Shown one piece after another: positions 36,373-47,188 of a stretch of DNA of 64,000 nt. Made by a program: the position numbers and the translations under genes. The notes under the pieces were generated by a model. It ran no database searches. It was not told where the DNA came from and saw only the letters and a list, made by a program, of their open reading frames with translations. Location of the stretch: contig JAYMGJ010000139.1 of assembly GCA_037178675.1 (NCBI GenBank), positions 1 through 64,000 of the forward strand. Direction: 5' to 3'. The DNA comes from Scleroderma bovista. Its lineage: Eukaryota; Basidiomycota; Agaricomycetes; Boletales; Sclerodermataceae. Numbering within the stretch: position 1 is the first letter of the stretch; each line of letters begins with the position of its first letter.

Positions 36373-37019
36373 ATGGCCACAGCACAACCTCAGCAGATCA
36401 ACATTGCCGACCTCGACATCCGGCAGTTGGCAGAAGTACGACGCCAGCTCGAAGAGGCGAGTCCACCACCATCTATAGATCCAGGATCTCACGCGACTAC
36501 AAGTAGGAATTGAACCATCTCACCAACTCCTTTGCACAGCTCAAGCAAGCGCAGTCAAAGTTCAAGCAGTGTCTTGAGAGCGTGGCAGAGGTGAAACCTA
36601 AGAACACTGGTTAGTCGGCCCTGTTACTCCGTGGTTGCGTGTCGACGATGCACTGCATTCCTCTAGGGACGACAATTCTCGTCCCACTCACGAACTCGCT
36701 GTATGTGCCTGGTAAGCTGAGTGACCCCGAGCACGTTATCGTCGATGTTGGTACAGGTTACTATATCAAAAAGGCAAGTTAATTGGGTATTAGCTATCAT
36801 GTAGCCAAGACTCATTCAACACTCTGGCGAACACAGACGCGGGCGGAGGCAACAAAATACTACACTTCGAAAGTGGACTACATCCGGAGTAACCTCGAGA
36901 CGTTGTCTCAGACAATACAGAAGAAGCAGGAAAACGTGAATTACCTGATCAACGTCATGCAAACCAAACTTCAATCCCAGGCACAATTACCATCACAGGC
37001 GTCGAAGAGCAGCTCGTGA
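36373..37019 (+). CDS. GIM5: Prefoldin subunit 5
   Basis: This is an alpha-type subunit of the hexameric prefoldin chaperone, which delivers nascent actin and tubulin to CCT. Exons 36373-36456, 36507-36609, 36667-36773 and 36837-37019 give 158 residues. The N-terminal helix is IADLDIRQLAEVRRQLEE then ELNHLTNSFAQLKQAQSKFK. The beta hairpins read ILVPLTNSLYVPGKLSDP and VIVDVGTGYYIKK. The C-terminal helix has EATKYYTSKVDYIRSNLETL. Two of its three introns are GC-AG: 36457-36506 (gcgagt) and 36774-36836 (gcaagt). Only these joins restore the conserved frame. Confidence 0.94.
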
Positions 37020-39217
37020 TCAATATGTATGCAGATAGTCATCAATCCCCAAAATCTCTTTGATTTTCGTCAAATATAACACGAGCAGAGAACCCCACTT
37101 CATATATCCAGATGACGGTCCAGACACTGTTTGCACGGGTTTCATGGCCGGCGCAGTGACATACAGGATGCACTGTCGAGATCGATGGAGGTGATTCATT
37201 CAGCTCCGATGACTCGCTTGAAAACATGAACTGTTGGTGGAACTTGCAAGATGAAATTTACGGGGTATGTGAGACGTACTATATAATCGACGACTTGGCA
37301 GAGGACCGCATTGGAAGTAGATGATCGCACTCGACCAAAAGCACGTTGGTCGAGAGGTCTTCCGATAAAGAGACTGACTGGACAGGGAGTTCATCCGACA
37401 AAAACTCGCCGAAACAGAAATGATGGACCAAGAATAGTCGCATAGGCAAAGGAAAGCACCCTTCGAGTGTCAGCTTATCCAGCAACTGGCCATCAGATTA
37501 CCCAGATACTTTTGGGGCCCTTCGTACTTCTCCTGCACCCACTTGCGTATTATTTCTTGTCCAGCTTTGTTCCTTCAGAGTTCCGGTTGATTCAACTAGC
37601 AGATCGGGAATGGCTCTTGGGATCCATGATGGCGGAACGCGTGAAGAATCTCACTAGCTGATAATGCTGATGATCCGGTCTGACCCTTGATAGGGATTTC
37701 GCTGGGCACCATATCTGCAGTAAGTAATCCTTGACCTTAGTACGAGACAAGAATACCGTCTCCAGAAGCCTCAGCAATGAGGTGCTTAGGTTGGATCAAA
37801 TGGCATTCCTTGCCTTTGATTGGCTGTGGAAACAATGCTTCAGTTCCAAAGCCATCGCTCTAAATCTTAGGCGGTTTGGAATATCTCCTTACTCAGTGGA
37901 GTTTATTGGCACTGCGTTTCATTCTAATCTGCAGTCAGTCATCCTTGAAGTTGAGTGCCAAGAATGAATGATCCATTTGGCAGTAAGTAGCATCCGTCAG
38001 TCAAGGAGTATGAAACTTTCCATTTCCTATCTGATGCGAGGCGGCCAGTTTATTCATTATCTCGTTGATTGGAGTGGGGCGATAAGGCTCAACCCTCAAC
38101 CCTGCAGACCCCAGAGCTCGATGGTTTTGGAATTGGAGCCAACTTCGAGAAGAACTCCGTCAAAGTACACTTGCATCGCCGCCGCCAACCAAGACTATGA
38201 GCAGTATGTCAGCTGAGAGTTTCATACTGAGGAAATTGATCTAATACACGATTATACCCAATTCAACAGGTTTTCAACCCATAGGCCACTCCACTGCTTA
38301 GGAACAACGTCCGGCATCCACGCACGAGAGCTTTGTCTACGCGAGATAGTCCAGGAGCGCTCAAAGACATAGGTGGACACCTTTCCTATCGTCCATGGAT
38401 GATTGGAGCCGGTGAATCGGTGCGACGAACTTCTCAAGTTTGGCAACCTAAGGGGCTGAAGAAGGATGAGAGCTTCCTTTCGTAGCTGCCGAGGTGGACC
38501 TCTGAATTTGGGACAATGTTTTTCTTTTCTGAGCAATAGCGGTTGCGAGTTCGTGGTATCTGATGCGTCAATGCACGGACCAAAAGCCAACTCGAGATCA
38601 CAAGCGCGACTGTTGAGCTTCAGAAGCTGATAGAATTGGGATGGTCGTCGTAAGACAAAATAGATGACATTTTACTTTGCGCAGATTTTTCGGACAAATG
38701 TCACAATGTCCACCACTGTTCTGACGTTCCACAGGAGCCACGCTACGAATTTTGTGACCAAGACTTATTCAAGGGCAAGGGGCCTCCCAGTGAAGTCCCA
38801 TCAGAGCTAGCAGCTTGAAAATAGCTCGCTATTTTGTTTTGTTCTCTTCCGCGCTCAACCCACAAGACATACCGTATTGGCTGTGAGAGGTACTAAGCAC
38901 ACTACTGGGAAGTTCCATCGGCTAATACCGCACTACTTGGTTGGCCCTTAGATGTCTCATAAGCCCCGTTCAAGTGAACGAAGATTAGACATAACTCTAG
39001 AGGTTTCTATGGCCGAAATGGCTTTACAGAGCACATGGGAGTGCATCGAGTTGACTGACTTCCATAGATGCGTATAATCATAGTCCGTGAAAAATGCAGC
39101 CATCCATAGACCAGGCATTCGTGGACACATAAGAACCCTGCGCATTGCACAGAATTCCTTACTTCTACAACTCTCCCACTCGAATATCGTTCGCTCTAGT
39201 CAACCTTTCAATACGCT
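37020..39217. other. Gene-poor stretch between prefoldin 5 and the hydrophobin cluster
   Basis: About 2.2 kb. Frames such as those at 37731-38216 (+) and 38252-38590 (-) lack recognisable motifs and consistent splice structure, and were left uncalled. Confidence 0.4.
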
Positions 39218-39678
39218 ATGTTGGTTCGCACTTCTGCCCTTTTCACTATCGCCCTCGCAGCCACTGCCATTGCTGTTCCAAGCAAATCCAGAGGGTACGA
39301 AGACGACGGCGGTCATTGCAACACGGGTAATCTCTCGTGCTGCAACGTCGTCCAGTCTGTACGTCCACTTGATGATATCCCTCTTCTATTCCTGACTTGT
39401 CGTCTTTCTAGGCTGATGATCCCCAAACCAGCAAGATTGCAGGCATACTAGATATTCCGATCAGTGCCCTCAATGGAAATATCGGCATTGCCTGTCTCCC
39501 AATCAATGTTCTTGCTCTCCTCAATCAACCTTCGTGCACCCAGCAGCCCGTCTGCTGTGAGGGTACCGAGGCCGTAAGTCTTACCTATTAGCTTTCCCTT
39601 TTGTGATTTGAGTTACTGAACATACAATAGAATGGTTTGGTCGGTATTGGCTGTATCCCCATCAACCTTAACTTGTAG
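39218..39678 (+). CDS. Class I hydrophobin 1
   Basis: Exons 39218-39358, 39412-39573 and 39631-39678 give 116 residues. A secretion signal (LVRTSALFTIALAATAIAVP) is followed by eight cysteines in the hydrophobin order C-CC-C-C-CC-C: HCNTG, LSCCN, IACLP, PSCTQ, VCCEG, IGCIP. The long Cys3-Cys4 spacing and the absence of class II hallmarks place it in class I. These proteins self-assemble at air-water interfaces and coat hyphae or spores. Introns lie after VQS and before NGLVG, as in the three neighbouring paralogues. Confidence 0.95.
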
Positions 39679-40726
39679 AAGGATGTTCATTCCCCAGCAT
39701 CGGAACATCCCAAACGTGTTGGCTCCAGTTGGGGGGGGGGGGGTTCAGGGTTCATTGGATAGTCGGACATGTCGATAACAATATGAAACACCTCTCAAAT
39801 ATATCGTCTTAGAGTGGGGATAGTCCCCGATGTGTGTTTGCTACATGTTTAGCGTGCGATAGTTTAGCTTTCCAGTGGAAAAGCTGTTAGGGGAAGGCGG
39901 AATGTTTTATTTCGAAAAAACTGCAAACCAATCCCAGACCTACATAACTATCACACAGATGAATTTTTCATTAGTTCTATGTATCGACCAGAGAATCAAA
40001 CACTGGAGTCCTTCAGGAGGGAGTGAAATTTGACGGTACTAAGTATCAGAAACTAGCCTGCGATCGTGTGAGTTTTGGAGGTAGTGAATCACCTTGTTTA
40101 CAAGGTCGAAATGGACTCATGGTGGTTTACTACACTTCTGGTTTGAAATATTTGCATCGTCTCCCGGAGGGGAACTTCTCTGCAGTTTTGCTGGTTTCAG
40201 GACTGTGCCAGGTTGTCCATGAAGAATACAAAAAGGGCACGGATTTTAGAATCACAGGCACTATCGACACGATTACCCCCTGATGCCATGACTGCCCTCC
40301 GGTACTTCTGCCTCACCAGCCTACGTTGGCACCACAAGGAACTACACCCTAATTTGCATGCTCCACAGTTGAAAAAGTGCCATGGTACTACCCTGGGCGT
40401 ATGGCATTTTCTGAGGTGAAGCGTCCGCGGCGATTGAAACGAGTGTCGACAAATAGTCTCAATAGTAGGAGTCATGCTGGCCAAATATAATCGTGAGATG
40501 GGTCCACGCACCACCCTTGGAGTGCGAGCGACCAATTGCCGCGTACCAGTGTTGCACGGGGTGATCAATCTGCAACCATTGTACTCCTTTTCAGTTTCAT
40601 CCAATTAACGCTCTTAATGAAGATTAGCTGCATGAATTTACAAGCGCATAAAATGCCTCGTTCAATCTGCACAGACCTGCCCAGTTCTCCCCCGTTTAAT
40701 ATTATCCATTCCGACTCCTATACGCC
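39679..40726. other. Intergenic region, hydrophobins 1-2
   Basis: Contains a run of 13 G at 39731-39743 shortly after the hydrophobin 1 stop codon. No gene was seen. Confidence 0.4.
40647..40654 (+). promoter_or_regulatory. TATA-like box of hydrophobin 2
   Basis: CATAAAAT lies about 75 bp before the ATG at 40727, a position matching the similar boxes of hydrophobins 3 and 4. Confidence 0.45.
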
Positions 40727-41181
40727 ATGTTGGTTCGCGCCTCTGCACTCTTCACCGTTGCTCTCGCGGGCATCGCCACGGCTGCACCTAGCAAACTCCC
40801 CAGGGGTGATGACGGGGCCTATTGCAACACTGGCAATCTCAAGTGTTGCAATACCATCCAGTCGGTGCGTCAACTCGGGACTTAACTCGCCTAGTCGACT
40901 CATTCGATCTAGGCCGGGGATCCCCAAATCTCCAAAATTGCCGGATTATTGGACATTCCAATCGAAGCCCTCACTGGCAACATTGGCATTGCATGTCTCC
41001 CCATTGACGCCGTTCTTGGCCTCCTCAACCCAATCTCATGCACCCAACAACCTGTCTGCTGTGAACATGACGCGGCTGTAAGTATTTTTTAATCTCCTTC
41101 CAATGACATGAATCTACCCACTGAAAACAACAGAACGGGTTGGTCGGTATCGGGTGTATTCCCCTTAACCTTAACTTGTAG
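40727..41181 (+). CDS. Class I hydrophobin 2
   Basis: Exons 40727-40864, 40913-41077 and 41134-41181 give 116 residues. The signal peptide is LVRASALFTVALAGIATAAP. The eight cysteines are in YCNTG, LKCCN, IACLP, ISCTQ, VCCEH and IGCIP. It is closest by eye to hydrophobins 1 and 3 (shared ISKIAGLLDIPIEAL-type block) and has the same two intron positions. Extracellular, self-assembling coat protein. Confidence 0.95.
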
Positions 41182-42455
41182 AAATGCCTGTTTGACGTAA
41201 CATTGGGACCTTCGGGGATGCGCTGTCTCCAAGTGTTGATGGGACAGATGAACACTATCAATGGAATACTTTCAGATGATTTGTCTTAGATTAACCTTCT
41301 GGGAATGACGTCGAGTCCCCATTTTGTGCTTACTCGTTATCGTGGATATGATAGCGTGGGTGGAACACTTACATAGGTCTCGATGTAGATATCCGATTTT
41401 TCTGAATTCAGGACCGTCTTTATTGTGGATTGCCCATCATGACTGCATGCCGCATGCCGTAAATACTACTAGGCATCCAAGAGACAGGTCGCCTTATTCA
41501 TGTAAGATTGAGATCAAGACTAACTCGATTATCGGATGTGGATGGATAGTACTAACTGCATCCGCGAGCACATTTGTGCCAGCCTTCTGTATCAGCCGCA
41601 TATTCACTGCGGAAAATATGATGATATCAAAGTATTGTCTTTTCCCAGTGACGCAAGGAGCATGCAATTGCATGGCATTCAAGGCAGTTTAACCAGATTG
41701 GATGAGAAAGACTTCTTGTCACAAGCGTGATCATTGATGGGTAATAGAATTTACTGTTTGGATTGCAGTGAGAGACGTGGTCAGATTGTTTCCTTTGCAC
41801 TGACCTAAGACGGCGTCTTCAGGCGTCTTCCATCTCGAAGGGGAAATCTCGAAATCCTGCTACTAGTGTCCACTACGAAGCTAGGCACTCCAGAACGAAT
41901 AATTGGAAAACGTCTTGCAGATTTTTGCCTGTGAACAAATGTCTGCAGCTAGCACATGTGACTCCACTGTGTGTGGGGCTCCCCACCCTCGTAGCGGCTA
42001 ACCTGCAACCTCAGGCCTCAGTTTCCACATCAAACATCTCCATAGTTTGAGACACAGGAACTTAACTTGGATGCTTCATCGACAAATCATGCGACGGTAG
42101 TACGGTTCCGGGCGCAGAGCATTTTCATCATTGATCATTAGGCGCGTCGTTCACCTCGGTGGAAGCGAACGACGACAAAGTCTAGCCTAGGCGTTGCTTA
42201 GCAGCCCAACCAGGAGTACGGGGCACGGGGCACCGTATCAGAAAGCCCCCCCTCCCCTGAGCTCATCGAATTGGCGGACTGACACACCCCTGTGCTAATG
42301 ACTGCACTGAACAAGTTGATTCCCTTCGAGTCTCGTTCAGCGCATCTGCTCACTGTCTACGCAAGAAGGTCGTCAGCACGAAAACACGCATAAAAGCCTG
42401 CTCATCTGTGAAGATAGCCTGTTCGATATCGTCCTCTAGTCCATTCCTCCGATAC
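41182..42455. other. Intergenic region, hydrophobins 2-3
   Basis: No supported gene. It contains a small direct repeat (ggcgtcttc twice near 41815) and the hydrophobin 3 promoter. Confidence 0.4.
42389..42396 (+). promoter_or_regulatory. TATA-like box of hydrophobin 3
   Basis: CATAAAAG lies about 65 bp before the ATG at 42456. Confidence 0.5.
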
Positions 42456-42955
42456 ATGATGTTGGCTCGCGCTTCCACCCTTTTCACTATCGCCCTCGCG
42501 GCCATTGCCACCGCCACGCCAACCGAATATCACGGCCACTACGAACATTCCGATGGCCACGACATACATATTAGGGGGGATGCCAGCGGCTACTGCAACA
42601 CTGGTGACCTCAAGTGTTGCAACGTTTATGAGGAGGTAAGACCGTGCAAGCTCTCGGTCTCTTGTCATTAGCTCACTCAGTCTAGTCTGCGGACGCCCAA
42701 AAAGCTCATATTTCCGGTTTGTTGGACATTCCCATTGAACTCCTTACTGGCAACATTGGCATTGGTTGCATCTCCCTCGACATCCTCCTTGGTATTCTCA
42801 ACCCTATGAGGTGCACCCAACAGCCTGTCTGCTGCGAAGGGGATGTGGCCGTAAGTCCAACCATCTCCCATGACCATAATTAAATCCTGACATTGAACGC
42901 ACAATAGAACGGTTTGGTAGGCGTTTCCTGTATTCCCATCAACCTCAACCTGTAG
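42456..42955 (+). CDS. Class I hydrophobin 3 with His/Asp-rich insert
   Basis: Exons 42456-42635, 42686-42850 and 42908-42955 give 130 residues, about 14 more than its neighbours. The extra length is a His/Asp-rich stretch between the signal peptide and the first cysteine (EYHGHYEHSDGHDIHI). The eight cysteines are in YCNTG, LKCCN, IGCIS, MRCTQ, VCCEG and VSCIP. The gene starts ATGATG; either ATG could serve. Intron positions match the paralogues. The His-rich segment might bind metal or change surface charge; that is inference. Confidence 0.95.
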
Positions 42956-44037
42956 AGGGTGCCCATGCTACAGTGCTGGGATGCCCAAGGGGGCTGGCAA
43001 GTCGTAGTGTCTGTCGGTCTTCGTTGCTGGTCAATACAGAGTGCAGTCGAATCATTTATGAAAAGCCCTTGATGTCTCTTGTCTTAGATATATCCAGCTA
43101 GAAAGCTGTCGAGTTCCTGGTTCGTCTTAGTCGTTGATAATGGAACATCTTGAATAAAGTACGAACTACTTTACCTCGGACATTTTCCTTCGTAGTTATG
43201 CCTTGGGTCGAGAGAACTGACAAGAATTATGATTATTTTCAAATCCGAGTTGCCTTGGGACGTCCGATATTTACAGCACCGTAGAAAGCCCCGAATTCCT
43301 ACCCACAAAAACTGAAAATCACTTTCAGTTGGACTTGACTGGTTTGCATAACCACGTTTTCTTGTTGTGTAAATGTCGGGCTTCTTTGACTCTTAAACCC
43401 ACCAAGAATGCAGCTCTCAGCGGGGTTCTCTCCAGTAGGAAAGTGAGTCCGAGGTTCCTATTGTTGGCCCTGCTGAGAGCCCACATCTTGGTCCGCCATC
43501 GGTGTTCGTATGCACGCGGGTCGCGTTCTCCCCAGGATCACCTTAACTGTGATCAATTCGAGCCACACAATCAATATTAGTAAGTGATTCTCATCATGCA
43601 ATGATGAACTCAGACCTTGTCAGGAACTCTCCCCCTTATTCGATTCGGAACAGAAATCAAAATCATGTCCCATAGTTAAATGTATGGCCTAGGATGTCGT
43701 CGTGCACCCACAAATGTTGCGGTGAACAAGAATAATAACGGCGGGTCTGTCGGACTTTAGCAGCCGCTGAGGAACAGACGGAAGAGAACCTACCATGGAT
43801 CATACCAAGAATGCCCCTCTCCCCATAAGCCACCTGAGTCGCCCACCTAGCACGAGTCGGCCACAGACTAACTTGGTAAGGCATTTTCCTTTTCCAACCT
43901 ATTGTTTACAAGGTCAAGAGGACCGTTTCCTCAGGGGAGACGTATAAAAACCCGCTTGCCAGAGCTCCCAGCCCAAAGAGCTCAGTTCATTGAGCCCAGT
44001 TCGGTCTACCTCTTTGCCTACCTTTGAGATTTTCATA
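42956..44037. other. Intergenic region, hydrophobins 3-4
   Basis: No supported gene. It carries the hydrophobin 4 promoter at its right end. Confidence 0.4.
43943..43950 (+). promoter_or_regulatory. TATA box of hydrophobin 4
   Basis: TATAAAAA lies about 95 bp before the ATG at 44038. It is the best-formed TATA box of the cluster. Confidence 0.6.
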
Positions 44038-44503
44038 ATGTTTACTCGTGCTTCAACTTTCGTCGTTGTCGGCATCGCGGTCATCGCCACTGCCATTCCT
44101 AACGGTCGTGTCAGAGGTGGAGGCGGTAACAACTGCGACACTGGCACCATGAATTGCTGCAACAGCGTCCAGTCGGTATGTACGTTCAAGCCACCGTCAG
44201 GCTCCCGACACCGGCTCACGATTTGTCTAGACCAACAATCCCCAAACCAGTAACGTTCTCGGGCTGCTTGGCATTCCTGTTGATGGCATCAATGGCAACA
44301 TCGGCTTTAACTGCGTCCCAATCACACCCATCGGAGTCGGCCAGGGTGCCAACTGCGTTCAGGAGCCCGTCTGCTGCGAGGGTAACCAGGCAGTGAGTAT
44401 TACTTACTACCACCCACCTCTGTTTATCTTGAACAGCTAACATACGATACGAAAGGGTGGATTGATCGGTGTCAACTGTATTCCTGTCAACGTCAACGTG
44501 TAG
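44038..44503 (+). CDS. Class I hydrophobin 4 (divergent member)
   Basis: Exons 44038-44175, 44231-44392 and 44456-44503 give 115 residues. The signal peptide is TRASTFVVVGIAVIATAIP. The eight cysteines are in NCDTG, MNCCN, FNCVP, ANCVQ, VCCEG and VNCIP. It keeps the family intron positions but differs clearly from the other three between Cys3 and Cys5: a Gly/Asn-rich loop, and ITPIGVGQGANC instead of a Leu-rich one. This suggests an older duplication. Confidence 0.95.
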
Positions 44504-45650
44504 GGAGATCTTGCTCTCTACAACCTATCATGTTCGATCGGGTTGTTGAATTTGAAAGGACCTCACTGTGGATCATAGCGAGTGGCCGAATTACGTCGCG
44601 TTGTATAGTAGCAAGTGGACGATATAGTTTTGAATGTTGAATACCACTGTTTCCCCTCTGTAGTGCGGATTAGCAAAGCCTCAGAATGTCAGGTCACATA
44701 GACTCACTCGCCGAATTTCACTTTCTGTGTTGATTCCAGGGGTATTTGACCAAGTTCGGAAGACAACTACACAGTGTTAGTGGGCTGATTACTAGTAATC
44801 CCGCCCACAACAATCCAAGGAACGATTGGCGAAACAATTTCTTGTGGTCAATGAAGGAAAGTAATATGTATGGATAAAAAGTTGAAGGGTCAGCACTGAG
44901 CACAGCAAGTTCAGTCTATAAATCTGTAAATAGTTAAGGTCAGCTGAAAATAACGGGCAACCTTACCAGGGCACCACAAATGTTTTTGAGAAGAACCAGC
45001 CCACCACTACCGCGCTTCACGTCCAATCTTCCTCCTCAGATCATAGTGAGTCCATAGCACCAGAATGCACACATAACCTTCTGCAGACAGGGACATCCAT
45101 GATCCATCCCTGGGGGAATCCTACTAGCATATGCTGGGAGACCCGAAGAGATATTGGACATTTGATAGCATTAAAGAGCATGGTTGAGCCCTTCACTGCG
45201 AGATTCCCTACCGGGATCAATATTTATGTTTAAATGCGATGTAGGCTATCATCAGAGGTTGTTCATTCGAAGCTACGACGCGTTGGATATGGCCTTGCAG
45301 CGGTGGATAGACTAGGACCCGATACTGGCTCACCTGAAGAACTTGTAGGTGTTCGGTCAATGAAAGAGTTGAGGTCGACAATTTGAAACAAACCGCAAAC
45401 AGCTTGCTGAATCCATCCTCGACCATCAAGGCTTTATAGCGCGCGACTTTGGATGTCTGTCTCGCGAAGCCTGACTTGCTACACACAGAACACAGATTCA
45501 CACAACGGTCATGGTGGGAAGGAGAAGGGCGAATGTGTAATGTGAGCGCCCACTGCATGGGTGTACATAGACCTAGCGCATAACGTCGTGCGCGCAGAGC
45601 ATGTTACTAGCATACTAATATCATTCTTACACGTCCCCTGGTCTGACGCA
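44504..45650. other. Intergenic region between the hydrophobins and eS17
   Basis: No supported gene; only short frames. Confidence 0.4.
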
Positions 45651-46253
45651 TCATGATCGGCCAGCACCAGGAACAGCGCGCCTCTCCCGACGGGGCCCCC
45701 GTTCTGGTTGGGGAATCACCACAGGAACAACGTTGACGGGGAGGTCAAAGTTGAGGCTCTTGAGCATTTCCTGCACGTCAGATTTTGAATCAGCCCAATC
45801 AGTCCACAGCCGGTTTGATGCAAGCGACGCACAGCTGTGTTGTCATCGACCTCCAGCCCCGTCGTGCTCGTGTCGAGGGCAGAGACCTCGGGGACATAGT
45901 TGTCCTTCCTCTCCCTCTCTTCCTCCTGCAGTTTGAAGGAGATGCCGCGCACAGGCCCGCGCTGTATACGCTTCATCAAGTGAGTCGTGAAACCAGCGAT
46001 CTTGTTGCGGAGTCGTTTTGATGGGACAGTGGCGACCTCATCGATGATACGTTTGTTGGTGTGGAAATCAAGGGTCAGACGGGGGTAGCTAGGCATATAT
46101 ATGAGCGCTGTGGACAGTCGTCAACGACCAACATACTATTTCTCGATGAGCCCACGAGAAGCCCTCTTGGTAGTTTTAGTGCGGACACGACCCTGGGACG
46201 ACGACGGTTAGTACGCAACTAGAGAAACAGACTCGGTGGAAGTCCTGTACCAT
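45651..46253 (-). CDS. RPS17: 40S ribosomal protein eS17
   Basis: The coding exons on the minus strand are 46251-46253 (just the ATG), 46137-46192, 45833-46088 and 45651-45770, giving 144 residues. The sequence is [72 protein letters not shown] and [11 protein letters not shown]. The C terminus reads [16 protein letters not shown] then a basic tail. The start codon stands alone on its exon, directly followed by gtacag. It is head-to-head with uS8, 164 bp between start codons. Confidence 0.95.
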
Positions 46254-46417
46254 TTCGACGAGTTTTTGGCGTGGTGGATGTCGATGCGGGTGTTATGTGT
46301 GGTGGAGAGGACGCGGCAACAGCCGAAGTGTGGCTGAGACAGCTGTACAGTCGACGCAGCCACCCGCGGCGATGGTCTCCTCGTCGCACGAATTCTTGCC
46401 AGCAAACGACAGTCAAA
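46254..46417. promoter_or_regulatory. Bidirectional promoter between eS17 and uS8
   Basis: 164 bp between two divergent small-subunit ribosomal protein genes. A shared promoter would keep their output balanced; that is inference. Confidence 0.55.
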
Positions 46418-47029
46418 ATGGTTCGCGTCTCTGTATTGGTACGTGCTGTCAGACCAGCGCGTTTCGCCATCTGCTGATGCTTGTGCTAGAATGACTGCCT
46501 TGTGGGTGTGAACCAGTCGCAATCCTCGGCGTACACTTGACATTCTCAACCACAGAACAGCATCGTCAACGCTGAGCGACGTGGCAAACGCCAAGTGCTC
46601 ATCCGACCCTCGTCAAAGGTCATTGTAAAATTCCTCAGTGTCATGCAACGACATGGTAAGAGACTTATTCCACCGCTCCTCGCGGTGCTCAACATGTTGT
46701 GGATGCAAAGGATACATCGGTGAATTCGAGATAATCGACGACCATCGGTCTGGCAAGATTGTTGTCCAACTTAACGGCCGTCTGAACAAGACGGGCGTTA
46801 TCTCGCCGCGGTTTTCTGTACAGGTGACACAAATCGAGAATTGGGTCAACCTACTACTACCAGCACGTAGTTTCGGCTTCATCATCCTCGTCCGTGTCCC
46901 TTCGGTGCACGTACATGTGAATAAAATCTCACGCTTTGTTCTTTACAGACAACATCATCCGGTATCATGGACCATGAGGAGGCACGTCGCAAGAACGTCG
47001 GCGGCAAACTGCTAGGATATATCTACTAG
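46418..47029 (+). CDS. RPS22: 40S ribosomal protein uS8 (S22/S15a)
   Basis: Five exons (46418-46438, 46490-46501, 46556-46655, 46711-46889, 46949-47029) join to 130 residues, the exact family length. The second exon is a 12-nt microexon coding NDCL. Conserved segments are [62 protein letters not shown], and [20 protein letters not shown] ending in IY. The product binds 16S/18S rRNA in the central domain of the small subunit. Confidence 0.95.
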
Positions 47030-47188
47030 AACTCACGCATTTTTCCCCCTTGTATGTTAATGCGATATGACACTATGCAAAATGTTGGCATGATACCGAG
47101 CCAACGCCTGCCATCCTCATATCCCTCGTGTCGAAGGTGGACGAAATTAGTGTCAAAAGGGACTCTTCAATTCGCGTTTAGTAGTACA

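Noticed and set aside
37731..38590. Several 60-110 codon frames on both strands in the gene-poor stretch
   Set aside because: Frames are unrelated to one another, show no consistent introns and no recognisable motif.
39731..39743. Run of 13 G after hydrophobin 1
   Set aside because: A simple homopolymer; possibly a sequencing artefact, with no further G-quadruplex pattern.
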